Translations under genes and position numbers: made by a program | Notes under the pieces: model-generated | The model's input: the letters and a program-made list of their open reading frames with translations, nothing else | Database searches by the model: none | Told to the model about the DNA's origin: nothing | In this document: piece by piece, positions 23,489 through 31,222 of the stretch | Numbering within the stretch: the first letter of the stretch is position 1 | How the letters are laid out: every line of letters begins with the position of its first letter | Source: JBBQKG01 sp038326655 | GTDB lineage: Bacteria; Actinomycetota; Thermoleophilia; Solirubrobacterales; JBBDJG01 | Reading direction: 5' to 3' | Assembly (NCBI GenBank): GCA_038326655.1 | Contig: JBBQKG010000027.1 | Span: forward strand, 1 to 41,840 | DNA length: 41,840 nucleotides

Positions 23489-24682
23489 TCAAGCGCCGTC
23501 GAAAAGCACCTGGAGCTTGAGCCAGATCAGCTCGATCAGCCTCTCCATCGGCGGTGAGCTGAGCACGACGATCACGAACGTCACGAACGCGGCGAGCAGG
23601 ATCAGGCCCATCAGGCGGCGGCTCGGCCCCCGCGGGTAGAGACGGCTGACGCCCTTCGTGTCCACGAGGATCTCGCCCACGCGCAGCCGGGTCAGGAACG
23701 TCGAGGACATGCCGGCCCGGTCCTTGTCGAGGAACTCGATCAGGTTGAAGTGGGACCCGACGCTGACGATCAGGCGCGCGCCGCGCTCGTGGGCGAGCAG
23801 CATCGCGACGTCCTGGCTAGTGCCCGGCGCCGGCAGGACCTTGTGGTCGAGGCCCAGCCGCTCCAGCCGCTCGCGGCCGGGCGCGGCCCCGTCGCGATAC
23901 GCATGCACGACGAGCTCGGCGCCGCATCCGAGCACCTTGTCGGACGCGGAGTCCATGTCGCCGATGATCAGGTTCGGCTTGAGGCCCGCCTCCAGCAGGG
24001 CGTCGCCGCCTCCGTCGACGCCGACGAGCACCGGGCGCAGGTCGCGGACGTACGGCCGGATCGCGCGCAGATCGCGTCGGTAGTCGGTCCCGCGCACGAC
24101 GATCAGGGCATGGCGGTCCCGGAAGTCCGTGCGAAGGTCCGGGATCTTGAGCCGGCCCGCGAGCACCCCGCCCTCCTCGCGGATGTGCACGAGCGTGTTC
24201 TCGGCGAAGTCCTGGATCGCATCGCCGATCCGCTCCTGCTGGTGCTCCTGCACCGCCGTCAACTCCTCGAGCGTGCGGACCATGCCCTCGGCGACCACGC
24301 CCTCGGGACCGAGCACGGTGCCTTCACGGAGGATCACCATGTCGCCATCGCCGAGGTCTTCGAAGAGCGGCGCCCCGACCGCGTCGACCAGCAGGACGCC
24401 GGCGCGCACGAGGATCAGCGGACCCGGGTTCGGGTAGCGGGTGCTGGTCGACGGCGCGACGTTCACGACACCGCGCACGCCGCACTCGACGAGGTCCTCG
24501 GCCGCCATGCGGTCGAGGTCGCGGTGGTCGATGATCGCTACGTCCTCCGGACCGAGCCGCTTCACCAGGTCCTTGGTGCGCCGGCCCAGCCGTGCCTTCC
24601 CGTGCACCTCCAGCGGCGAGCGCGAAAGGAAGCGTCGCCTGGGCGCAGCCGCCGACGTGCCGGTTGTCGTCTTGGCCTCCAC
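23489..24682 (-). CDS. steA: SteA-like septation protein (thiamin pyrophosphokinase-like fold)
   Basis: The product is 397 residues. The first part contains ARLGRRTKDLVKRLGPEDVAIIDHRDLDRMAAEDL. The central domain resembles thiamin pyrophosphokinase (RPVLVGVDGGGDALLEAGLKPNLIIGDMDSASD, then DVAMLLAHERGA). Near the C-terminus a hydrophobic segment (LMGLILLAAFVTFVIVVL, about 358-376) anchors it in the membrane. In corynebacteria SteA works with SteB to control peptidoglycan hydrolysis at division. The domain order and the adjacent steB support the same role here. A thiamine enzyme is unlikely because of the membrane segment and long N-terminal region. Confidence 0.88.
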   Translation of the reverse strand: MEAKTTTGTSAAAPRRRFLSRSPLEVHGKARLGRRTKDLVKRLGPEDVAIIDHRDLDRMAAEDLVECGVRGVVNVAPSTSTRYPNPGPLILVRAGVLLVDAVGAPLFEDLGDGDMVILREGTVLGPEGVVAEGMVRTLEELTAVQEHQQERIGDAIQDFAENTLVHIREEGGVLAGRLKIPDLRTDFRDRHALIVVRGTDYRRDLRAIRPYVRDLRPVLVGVDGGGDALLEAGLKPNLIIGDMDSASDKVLGCGAELVVHAYRDGAAPGRERLERLGLDHKVLPAPGTSQDVAMLLAHERGARLIVSVGSHFNLIEFLDKDRAGMSSTFLTRLRVGEILVDTKGVSRLYPRGPSRRLMGLILLAAFVTFVIVVLSSPPMERLIELIWLKLQVLFDGA

Positions 24683-24729
24683 GTTCCCTTCCCGGCGGCC
24701 TCGGGAAGAGGCACGCCGTTGCGGCGATT

Positions 24730-26421
24730 CTACGCGGCCTCGAGCAGTGTCTCCGCATGCCGGCGCGCGGCGAGGTCGCCGGAGTCGGCTCCGAGCATGC
24801 GGCAGAGCTCCGCGACCAGCTCGCGCCGGCCGAGGCGCTCGACCTCCGCCTGTGCCGCCCCGGCGCCGCGGCGGGCGCCCTTGACGACCCGGAAATGACG
24901 CGCGCCGAGCGAGGCGACCTGCGGCAGATGGGTGATGCAGATCACCTGGCGGGTCTCCGCGAGCGCCCGGAGCTTCTCGCCCACGACCCGCGCGGTGGCG
25001 CCCCCGAGCCCTGCATCGACCTCGTCGAAGATCACCGTCGCGGCGCCCCTCGCCCCGGTCGCGGCCGTCATCAGCGCGAGCATCACGCGGGAGAGTTCGC
25101 CCCCCGAGGCGATCTCTCGCAGCGGCCCGGGCGCCATGCCCGGGTTCGGCGCCAGCACGAGCTCGACCGCGTCGGCGCCCGTGCCGGTGAAGTCGCCGCG
25201 CGGCGTGACGCGGACCTCGAAGCCCGCCTCCTCCATCGCGAGCTCCGCGAGCTCGGCGTGCACGGCCTCGGCGAGACCGGTGCCGCCGCGCTGCCGCGCC
25301 GCCGTCAGCGCTGCCGCGAGACGCTCGGCCTCGGCCGTCGCCTGCTCGAGCTCAGACTCGATGCGAGCGGTCTCGGCACCCGCGTTCACGAGGCGGTCGC
25401 GGTCGGAGCGGCAGCGGTCTGCGTGCTCGAGCACGGCCGCGACCGAGCCGCCGTGCTTGCGCTTCAGACGCGCGTACAGCTCGAGCCGCGCCTCCACCTC
25501 CGCGAGGCGCTCGGGATCGGCCTCGAGTGAGGCCAGGTACGTGCGCAGCTCGCCGGCAAGGTCGCGCAGCTCGTACAGGAGGGATGCCGCGCGCTCGGCC
25601 GGCGAGGCAAGCGCCGGATCCCGGTCGAGCGCTCGCGAGAGCTCCCGCTCGGCGCGCGCAAGCTGCGCGGTCGCGCCGTCGGCGCCGAGCTCCGAATCGG
25701 CCTCGAGCGCTGCCGCCGCGATGCCCGCCGCCTCGCGCAGCGTCTCGACCGAGGCGAGCCGCGAGCGCTCGGCATCGAGCGCCGCCTCCTCGTCGTCGCT
25801 GGGCCCGGCTTCCTCGATCTCCTGGATCTCGAACTCGAGCAGGTCGAGGTCGCGGTCGCGCATCCCGAGACGCTCACGCAGGTCTTCGAGCTCTCTCCCG
25901 AGCGCACGGGCACGAGCGAGCGTGTCCCGGAAGCGCTCGCGCCGCGCCAGCTGCTCCTCGCCGCAGTAGGCGTCGAGGATCTCGAGCTGAGCCGAGGCCA
26001 GCACCAGCCGGCGATGCTCGTGCTGACCGAAGAACGCGAGCAGCCGAGTGCCGACAGCGGCCAGCTCGGCGGCCGTGACGGAGCGGCCCTGGAGATATGC
26101 ACGCGTGCGGCCCGCGGCCGTCACGCGCCGCGCGAGCACCAGCTCCTCGACGTCCAGCGGGAGGCGCTCCTGCAGGTCGGCCAACTCGGGATCGTCCGCG
26201 AGCCCGGCCGGCACCGTGAAGACGCCCTCGACGTAGGCCTCGTCGGCGCCCGGGCGCACGACGGCGCGGCGCGGCTTACCCCCCAGCAGCAGGTCGAGCG
26301 CGTGCGCGAGCACCGTCTTGCCGGCACCGGTCTCGCCGGTGATGACGTTCAGGGCGCGGTCGAGCACGAGCTCGGCCGACTCGATCAGCAGCAGGTTCTG
26401 GACGCGAAGCTCGAGCAGCAT
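24730..26421 (-). CDS. recN: DNA repair protein RecN
   Basis: RecN is an SMC-like ATPase acting early in double-strand-break repair. The 563-residue protein has the Walker A motif at 29-36 (GETGAGKT), a long Arg/Glu/Ala-rich coiled coil over about 150-370, and the C-terminal half with APNPGMAPGPLREIASGGELSRVMLAL (signature), TVIFDEVDAGLGG (Walker B) and CITHLPQVAS. It is at the distal end of the tlyA-nadK run; the two-component and cupredoxin genes are inserted between. A G+C-rich hairpin lies 22 bp upstream. Confidence 0.97.
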   Translation of the reverse strand: MLLELRVQNLLLIESAELVLDRALNVITGETGAGKTVLAHALDLLLGGKPRRAVVRPGADEAYVEGVFTVPAGLADDPELADLQERLPLDVEELVLARRVTAAGRTRAYLQGRSVTAAELAAVGTRLLAFFGQHEHRRLVLASAQLEILDAYCGEEQLARRERFRDTLARARALGRELEDLRERLGMRDRDLDLLEFEIQEIEEAGPSDDEEAALDAERSRLASVETLREAAGIAAAALEADSELGADGATAQLARAERELSRALDRDPALASPAERAASLLYELRDLAGELRTYLASLEADPERLAEVEARLELYARLKRKHGGSVAAVLEHADRCRSDRDRLVNAGAETARIESELEQATAEAERLAAALTAARQRGGTGLAEAVHAELAELAMEEAGFEVRVTPRGDFTGTGADAVELVLAPNPGMAPGPLREIASGGELSRVMLALMTAATGARGAATVIFDEVDAGLGGATARVVGEKLRALAETRQVICITHLPQVASLGARHFRVVKGARRGAGAAQAEVERLGRRELVAELCRMLGADSGDLAARRHAETLLEAA

Positions 26422-26442
26422 GGGTCGCGGCCCAGTGAACCA

Positions 26443-26473
26443 CCCGGCGCCGACGGAGCCCGCCGGCGCCGGG
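26443..26473 (-). terminator. Perfect GC hairpin between cupredoxin and recN
   Basis: A 10-bp perfect stem (CCCGGCGCCG, 26443-26452, with CGGCGCCGGG, 26464-26473) closes over an 11-nt loop, starting 15 nt after the cupredoxin stop. There is no T tract. In high-GC actinobacteria such structures can act as terminators or attenuators, so it may separate cupredoxin expression from recN, or stabilise the upstream message. Confidence 0.45.
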
Positions 26474-26487
26474 CGTTGCCCCTGCTG

Positions 26488-26871
26488 CTACTTGACGACG
26501 ATCGTGCCCCTCATGCCGGCCTGCTTGTGGCCGTCGACGGGGCAGTAGAACACGTAGGTGCCCTTTTTCAGGCTGACCGTGACGGTCGACTTGTGGCCCG
26601 GGCCGACGGTCTTGCCGTCCTTCTCGATCCCGTGCCCGGTCACTTCGATCGCGTGCTTCAGCCCGGACGAGGACGGGTTCGTCATCACGACCGTGACCTT
26701 GCCCCGCTTCGTCGTGAGCTTCTTCCTGCTGAACTTGAGCGCGCCGCTCGGGCTCGCCTGCAACTTCAGGGTAGTGCCGCTTGTCGCGCTGCCGGTCGAC
26801 ACCAGCGACACGACCAGCACGATCACCGCGAGCATCACCCCGGCGAGCGCCTTCAAGCGTCTTCCGAGCAT
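26488..26871 (-). CDS. Secreted cupredoxin (type 1 copper protein)
   Basis: A 127-residue blue-copper-type electron-transfer or copper-binding protein. A hydrophobic N-terminus (LAGVMLAVIVLVVSLVSTGSA, about 9-29) is a signal peptide or anchor. The four expected type 1 copper ligands are in place: H73 (KHAIEV), C110 (VFYCPVDGH), H115 and M120 (KQAGM). The start is the ATG behind AAGGAGG; an upstream in-frame ATG would add 32 unrelated residues and has no such site. It lies 102 bp after a LuxR-type response regulator, and that gap holds an inverted repeat and a promoter-like pair. A role in copper handling or periplasmic electron transfer is likely. Confidence 0.9.
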   Translation of the reverse strand: MLGRRLKALAGVMLAVIVLVVSLVSTGSATSGTTLKLQASPSGALKFSRKKLTTKRGKVTVVMTNPSSSGLKHAIEVTGHGIEKDGKTVGPGHKSTVTVSLKKGTYVFYCPVDGHKQAGMRGTIVVK

Positions 26872-26905
26872 CAGGACCTCCTTGGAGTGGCCATTCCGAC
26901 CGCCG

Positions 26906-26934
26906 AGCATCCGCCACCTGCAGCCCGCGCGCAA
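26906..26934 (-). promoter_or_regulatory. Candidate sigma-A-type promoter of the cupredoxin gene
   Basis: On the minus strand TTGCGC (26934-26929) and GATGCT (26911-26906) are separated by exactly 17 bp. Transcription would start near 26900, about 30 nt before the ATG and upstream of the AAGGAGG site. Both hexamers are imperfect, as expected for an activator-dependent promoter. Confidence 0.4.
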
Positions 26935-26936
26935 GT

Positions 26937-26948
26937 GGACCTTGGTCC
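26937..26948. promoter_or_regulatory. Perfect 12-bp inverted repeat, candidate response-regulator site
   Basis: GGACCTTGGTCC reads GGACC-AA-GGTCC on the minus strand. It ends 2 bp upstream of the candidate -35 of the cupredoxin promoter, an activator-type position. NarL/DosR-type regulators, to which the neighbouring regulator belongs by its helix-turn-helix, often bind GGAC...GTCC-type inverted repeats. Binding is inferred, not shown. Confidence 0.45.
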
Positions 26949-26973
26949 TACGACCTCGAGATTCCACCTCGGC

Positions 26974-27600
26974 CTAGGCCCGCGGATGCCCGACGCCGTG
27001 GCGCTCCGCCCAGAGCGCGGCCTGGGTGCGGTCGGTCACGCCGATCCGCTGGAACACGTTCGTCAGATGCGCCTTCACGGTTTTCTCGCTGATCTCGAGG
27101 CGCCGCGCAATCAGCTTGTTCGGCAGGCCGGCCCGCACGAGCCCCAGCACCTCCAGCTCCCGGCTGGTGAGCCCGCCGCGACGGTCGTGCCGCGCCGCCA
27201 GCACCTCGGTCGCGACCTTCGGCGCGAGGGGCGACTCGCCGCGTGCCGCCGCGCGGATGCTCCGGAAGAGCTCTTCCGGCTCGGCGTCCTTCAGGAGATA
27301 GCCGATCGCGCCGGCATCGAGCGCGTCGAGGATGCGGTCCCCGTCGGAGAAGGAGGTCAGCACGACCACGCGCACGCTCGGGTCTGCGCCCACGATGCGG
27401 CGGGTCGCCTCGGTCCCGTCGAGAATCGGCATCAGCAGGTCCATCAGCACGACGTCAGGCTGCTGCTCGGCCGCCAGCGCGACCGCCTCGGCTCCATCGG
27501 CCGCCGCGCCGACAACCTCGACGTCCTCCACGTTCGCGAGCAGGTCCTCGAGGCCGGCCCGCACGATCCCGTGGTCCTCGGCGAGCAGCACGCGGATCAA
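26974..27600 (-). CDS. NarL/LuxR-family response regulator
   Basis: The product is 208 residues. The receiver domain (about 1-120) has the acidic pair at 8-9 (LAEDHG), the phosphoacceptor D54 (VVLMDLLMP), the switch Thr/Ser (VVVLTSFSD) and the Lys of GYLLKDA. The C-terminal LuxR helix-turn-helix has LTSRELEVLGLVRAGLPNKLIARRLEISEKTVKAHLTNVFQRIGV. Its ATG overlaps the stop of the histidine kinase (ATGA), so the pair is co-translated. It likely controls the cupredoxin gene directly downstream, and possibly itself; the signal is unknown. Confidence 0.95.
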   Translation of the reverse strand: MIRVLLAEDHGIVRAGLEDLLANVEDVEVVGAAADGAEAVALAAEQQPDVVLMDLLMPILDGTEATRRIVGADPSVRVVVLTSFSDGDRILDALDAGAIGYLLKDAEPEELFRSIRAAARGESPLAPKVATEVLAARHDRRGGLTSRELEVLGLVRAGLPNKLIARRLEISEKTVKAHLTNVFQRIGVTDRTQAALWAERHGVGHPRA

Positions 27601-28943
27601 CCGAGCGGGACCTCCATCGTCACGCGCGTGCCCGCGCCGGGCGCCGAATCGACCTGGAGCCGGCCACCGGTCTCGGCCGCGAGGTCCGACAGCAGGCGAA
27701 GCCCGAAGTGGCCGTTGTCGCTTCCCCCCGGCGGCCGGGCGCGCTCGAAGCCGCGGCCGTCATCGGTCACGCTCAGCGAGACCACCTGACGCTCTCTCCG
27801 GATCACGACGCGCACCGTGCGCGCGCCGGCATGCGCGGCCACGTTCCGGATCGCCTCCTGCGCCGCCCGGAAGAGCTGCGCCTCGACGCCAGGGCTCAGC
27901 ACGAGTCCGCGCTCGGTCGCGACGCTGGTCTCGACGCCCGCTCGCACAAGCGGCACGAGCAGGTCCCGGAGCGCCTGCTCGAGCCCGGCCTGGTGGAGGC
28001 TCGGCGGGTAGATCTCGACCAGCAGCGAGCGCAGCGCCCGCATGCTGTCGCGCGTCTGCCCGGCGGCCCTGCGGAGCGCCTCCGCGATCCCCCGCTCGCG
28101 GGCCGTGCTCGCCCGCTCGGCGGCGGCCGAGAGCGAGTAGGAGACCCCGGCGAGCTCCTGCACGACGCCGTCGTGCAGCACGCGCGCGATCCGGCGCCGC
28201 TCGCTGTCGGAAGCCTCGAGCGCGGTGCGCAAGAGCGTCTCGCGCTCCTCCTGGCCCTGGCGAAGCCGGCGCGCCATCGACCACGCGAGTGGTAGCTGCA
28301 ATAGCCCGAGCAGCAGCAGCGCGCCGATCAGCGCCGGCGTGAACTTCAGCCACAGGTGGCGGCCGCTGTCGTTGATCGAGCTGAAGCGCTGGTAGGCCTC
28401 GAACAGCAGTGGCCGGCCGTTCGAGGCGCGGATCGGCATGTAGACCTCGAGCAGCTTGTGGTAGTGGCGCTCGAGCCTGTTCTCGGGCTCCCCGAGGTCG
28501 CTCACGTTCGCGTCGATTGCGCCCTTGCGCAGCGCCGCTCGCTGGGGTGCCCCGAGCGGGTACCGGGATCCGATCAGGCGGGGCTCGTCGGAGTACACGA
28601 TCCGGCCGTCCGGCCTCCAGATCTTCACACGCACGATCGGCTCACGCAGCACTCGCCGCCGGACCACGCGGTCGAGGCGGGCGAGCGCCGCGGAGTTCCC
28701 GCGCACCGCCGCGGAGGTGACCCGCGGCTCGACCGTGCCGTGCCCGACGAGCCTCGTGACCTGCTTCGCCTCCCGGATCGCCTCGGAGGTCCCGGTGTGC
28801 CGCATGATCGTGACGGCGGCGACACCCAGCAGCAGGATCGCGGCCACGCTCACGAGCGCGAAGCGGCCCACGGCGCCGCCGACGGACATGCGCGCGGCGC
28901 CCGGCCGGCTGCCCGGCGGCCGCTCTTTTCCGTTGATCAGCAT
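27597..28943 (-). CDS. Membrane sensor histidine kinase (HisKA_3 type)
   Basis: The product is 448 residues. A first membrane segment at about 27-47 and a second at about 203-222 bracket a roughly 150-residue extracytoplasmic domain containing VRVKIWRPDGRIVYSDEPRLIG and YMPIRASNGRPLLFEAYQ, the pattern of a single Cache-like sensor. The dimerisation helix has the phosphoacceptor H257 (ERRRIARVLHDGVVQELAG). The ATPase domain has AAQEAIRNVAAHAGA, VTDDGRGFE and GHFGLRLLSDLA. NarL-type kinases of this class match the LuxR-type regulator encoded next. An internal ATG at residue 19 is an alternative start. No obvious metal-binding cluster is visible in the sensor domain. Confidence 0.94.
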   Translation of the reverse strand: MLINGKERPPGSRPGAARMSVGGAVGRFALVSVAAILLLGVAAVTIMRHTGTSEAIREAKQVTRLVGHGTVEPRVTSAAVRGNSAALARLDRVVRRRVLREPIVRVKIWRPDGRIVYSDEPRLIGSRYPLGAPQRAALRKGAIDANVSDLGEPENRLERHYHKLLEVYMPIRASNGRPLLFEAYQRFSSINDSGRHLWLKFTPALIGALLLLGLLQLPLAWSMARRLRQGQEERETLLRTALEASDSERRRIARVLHDGVVQELAGVSYSLSAAAERASTARERGIAEALRRAAGQTRDSMRALRSLLVEIYPPSLHQAGLEQALRDLLVPLVRAGVETSVATERGLVLSPGVEAQLFRAAQEAIRNVAAHAGARTVRVVIRRERQVVSLSVTDDGRGFERARPPGGSDNGHFGLRLLSDLAAETGGRLQVDSAPGAGTRVTMEVPLG

Positions 28944-28946
28944 CCG

Positions 28947-29768
28947 CTAGGAGGCGAGCTGGATGAGCTTCTCCCGGAACCGCCGGTAGAAGCTCGAGCC
29001 GGGAAGCTGGGCGAGCCCGACGACGTCCGGGCGAAACGCGATCTCGGCCGCCTTGCGCTCGGCGAGCTCGCCCGTGCGCATGCCGTCGACGACGATGTCG
29101 ACCGGGTCGCTCGACTCGTTCACGACCTGGAGCACGTCGTCCGGGGCGGCCACGAGCGCCCGCGCGTTCAGCGCATGCGGTGCGATCAGGCTGACCGTGT
29201 AGGCCCTCACGTCCCATGCGAGGATCGGGCCGCCGACCGAGAGGTTGTAGCCGGTCGAGCCGGCCGGCGTGGCGGCGATCAGGCCGTCGCAGGGGACCCG
29301 CTCGCCGACCAGCTCGCCTCCGATCGAGTAGCTGATCTGCGCCATGTTCAGATGTGAGCGGCGCTGGAGGGAGATCTCGTTGATGCCGAACAGCTCCGGC
29401 GCGCCGCCGTCGAGCACCATCGCGGGGAGCGGCAGGACCTCGAAGCGGCCCGCGAGCGCGCGCTCGATCGCATCGTGGAGCTCGCTGCGGTCGGCGGTCG
29501 CGAGGAACCCGATGCGACCGAAGTTGATCGCGAACACCGGCACGTCCGTGCCGGCGTTGGCGCGCAGCGCGCGCAGCGTCGCGCCGTCGCCTCCGAGCAC
29601 GATCGTGAGATCTGTCTGTCGGCTTTCTTCCGCGTCCAGGTGAACCTCCACGCCCGCCCCCCGAGCCGCCTCCAGCAAGGCCTCGAGGCCCTCCGCGGCC
29701 TCCTCCGCCCGGCCGTGCGTGACGACCGTGACCGACCGGATCGTGCGGGCCGTCTCCTGACCGCTCAT
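28947..29768 (-). CDS. nadK: NAD kinase
   Basis: NadK phosphorylates NAD+ to NADP+. The 273 residues include the GGDG motif (59-62) in TIVLGGDGATLRALR, the NFGRIGFLA segment, NEISLQRRSHLNM, and the second family signature CDGLIAATPAGSTGYNLSVGGPI, plus a late IVVDGM. The ATG overlaps the tlyA stop (ATGA); a longer frame upstream runs through tlyA and is not used. The tlyA-nadK-recN order is common in actinobacteria, though here two regulatory genes and a cupredoxin separate nadK from recN. Confidence 0.96.
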   Translation of the reverse strand: MSGQETARTIRSVTVVTHGRAEEAAEGLEALLEAARGAGVEVHLDAEESRQTDLTIVLGGDGATLRALRANAGTDVPVFAINFGRIGFLATADRSELHDAIERALAGRFEVLPLPAMVLDGGAPELFGINEISLQRRSHLNMAQISYSIGGELVGERVPCDGLIAATPAGSTGYNLSVGGPILAWDVRAYTVSLIAPHALNARALVAAPDDVLQVVNESSDPVDIVVDGMRTGELAERKAAEIAFRPDVVGLAQLPGSSFYRRFREKLIQLAS

Positions 29769-30586
29769 CCCGGCTCCTCGGCAATCTCCCGGGCCTGCGG
29801 CTCGGCGGCACGGGCGGCGGCGACGAGATCGTCCGTGCCATCGCGCGTGGCCTCGGCGCACCAGAGGAAGCTCTCGAGGTTGCCGGCGGGTCCCGGCAGC
29901 CCGGAGCCGCAATAGCCCAGCACCGACAGGCCGAGGCTGAGCGCCACCTCACCGACTCCCACCAGCGCCTCCAGGCGGTCATCGGCGCTCCGCACGACGC
30001 CTCCCCTGCCAATCCGGCTGCGGCCCAGCTCGAACTGCGGCTTGACCAGCGCCAGCATGTCGAAGCTCGATGCCGCGCAGGCGGCGACCGCCGGCAGCAC
30101 CTTCGAGAGCCCGATGAACGAGAGGTCGATCGTGATCAGGTCCGGCGCATAGGGAAGCTCGGCGGCCTCGAGCGCTCGTGCATTCGCGCGCTCGACGACC
30201 GTCACGCGCGGGTCCTGGCGGAGCTTCCAGTGCAGCTCGCCGTAAGCCACGTCGAGGGCCACCACGCGCGCCGCGCCGCCCGCGAGCAGGCAGTCCGTGA
30301 AGCCACCGGTCGAGGCGCCGACGTCGAGGCACAGCCGCCCGTCCGGCGACACGCCCGACCAGTCGAGCGCGCGCTCGAGCTTGATCCCGCCGCGCGAGAC
30401 GTACCGCGGCGCCTGCGCGATCTCGACCTCGATGCCGGCGGCGATCAGCATCCCGGGCTTGGCCGCACGTGCGCGGCCAGGGCCGACGCGTACCTCCCCG
30501 GCGAGCACCGAGGCCGACGCCTTGCTTCGCGACTCGAAGAGCCCGCGCTCGACGAGCAGCGCATCCAGGCGTTTTTTGGCCGCCAT
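29765..30586 (-). CDS. tlyA: TlyA family rRNA 2'-O-methyltransferase
   Basis: TlyA methylates ribose 2'-OH groups on 16S and 23S rRNA and is associated with capreomycin sensitivity in mycobacteria. The 273 residues have an N-terminal S4 RNA-binding domain (KRLDALLVERGLFESRSKASASVLAGEV) and an FtsJ/RrmJ-like SAM-binding domain (LCLDVGASTGGFTDCLL, 86-100, then VALDVAYGELHWKLR and LITIDLSFIGLSKVLPA, VKPQFE). The ATG at 30586 gives the family's MAAKKRLDALL start; an earlier in-frame start adds 10 unrelated residues. It is the first gene of the minus-strand run and faces a palindromic site 62 bp upstream. Confidence 0.94.
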   Translation of the reverse strand: MAAKKRLDALLVERGLFESRSKASASVLAGEVRVGPGRARAAKPGMLIAAGIEVEIAQAPRYVSRGGIKLERALDWSGVSPDGRLCLDVGASTGGFTDCLLAGGAARVVALDVAYGELHWKLRQDPRVTVVERANARALEAAELPYAPDLITIDLSFIGLSKVLPAVAACAASSFDMLALVKPQFELGRSRIGRGGVVRSADDRLEALVGVGEVALSLGLSVLGYCGSGLPGPAGNLESFLWCAEATRDGTDDLVAAARAAEPQAREIAEEPG

Positions 30587-30644
30587 GCCTACAAGGTACT
30601 GCCGCACAGCCGGCATCGCGGTGAGGCAATGTGACGACCTTCAC

Positions 30645-30672
30645 TTAAGAACACGTGTTCGACCGCTATACC
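30645..30672 (+). promoter_or_regulatory. Candidate promoter of the small membrane-protein gene
   Basis: TTAAGA (30645-30650) and TATACC (30667-30672) are 16 bp apart and precede ATG 30684 by 11 bp, a nearly leaderless arrangement. The palindrome at 30649-30660 overlaps the end of the -35 and fills the spacer, a typical repressor position. Confidence 0.38.
30649..30660. promoter_or_regulatory. 12-bp palindrome resembling a LexA (SOS) box
   Basis: GAACACGTGTTC is a perfect palindrome and satisfies the GAAC-N4-GTTC core of Gram-positive LexA boxes, with the frequent trailing GA. It lies between tlyA (62 bp away) and the small membrane-protein gene (23 bp away). The tlyA run ends in recN, a known SOS gene in other bacteria. 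The same palindrome contains CACGTG, so another dimeric regulator is possible. Confidence 0.45.
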
Positions 30673-30683
30673 TCAGAACGGAT

Positions 30684-31049
30684 ATGACGCTGCTGAGACT
30701 CATCCCCATCCACATCCATGCCGTGCTGGAGACGATCCTCGCCCCGGTGATGATCGTCGCGCCCTTCGCGTTCGGGTTCAGTCCCGCCGCGCTGGTCGCC
30801 TCCGTCCTGCTCGGCGTGCTGGTGATGGGAACCGCGCTCAGCACGAGCGTGGCGCTGGCCGGCCAGGATGGCGGGCTGCGGGTCTCGACTCACGCCAGCC
30901 TTGATTTGGGGCTTGCGATGGCGGCAGCGGTCTGTTCGCTCGGCTTCGGGCTCTCCCAGGACCCGGCCGCGGGCCTTTTCTTCGGTGCCACGGCGATCCT
31001 GCAGGCTCTGCTGGCGACGACCACGCGTTACACGACACTTCCGGCTTAG
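30684..31049 (+). CDS. Small integral membrane protein of unknown function
   Basis: The product is 121 residues with about four hydrophobic segments (VLETILAPVMIVAPFAFGF, AALVASVLLGVLVMGTAL, LDLGLAMAAAVCSLGFGL, AAGLFFGATAILQALLA). The start TLLRLIPIHIHAVLE and the first segment resemble SPW-repeat-like small membrane proteins, but I cannot assign a family with confidence. Its promoter region carries the LexA-box-like palindrome, and a terminator follows, so it appears to be a single-gene unit. Confidence 0.72.
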   Translation: MTLLRLIPIHIHAVLETILAPVMIVAPFAFGFSPAALVASVLLGVLVMGTALSTSVALAGQDGGLRVSTHASLDLGLAMAAAVCSLGFGLSQDPAAGLFFGATAILQALLATTTRYTTLPA

Positions 31050-31109
31050 ACGCCGGCGTAACGCGGACCTCTTCCGCGCACATATCCCTATAACGAATCT
31101 CTCCTCCCC

Positions 31110-31144
31110 AAGGGCGCCTCGCGAAAGCGGGGCGCTCCCCTTTT
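31110..31144 (+). terminator. Intrinsic terminator after the small membrane-protein gene
   Basis: A 9-bp stem GCGCCTCGC / GCGGGGCGC (31114-31122 with 31127-31135) closes over a GAAA loop. It is extended by AAGG / CCTT pairing across a small bulge and followed by TTTT at 31141-31144. It lies 60 bp past the stop at 31049. Confidence 0.72.
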
Positions 31145-31201
31145 AGGGCCGGTTCGACCTCGCTTACAGGCCGCGTTGCGGCCCCTCAAGTCCCCATCCG
31201 C

Positions 31202-31220
31202 GAGGGTCGATGAGACCCTC
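31202..31220 (+). promoter_or_regulatory. Stem-loop directly before a start codon
   Basis: GAGGGTC (31202-31208) and GACCCTC (31214-31220) form a perfect 7-bp stem with a GATGA loop, two bases before ATG 31223. The GAGGG arm is the only Shine-Dalgarno-like sequence nearby and would be buried in the stem. A second perfect inverted repeat, GGCCGC-GTT-GCGGCC, lies at 31169-31183. Together they fill most of the interval 31145-31222. It may be a protein operator or an RNA element that limits translation. Confidence 0.4.
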
Positions 31221-31222
31221 AG

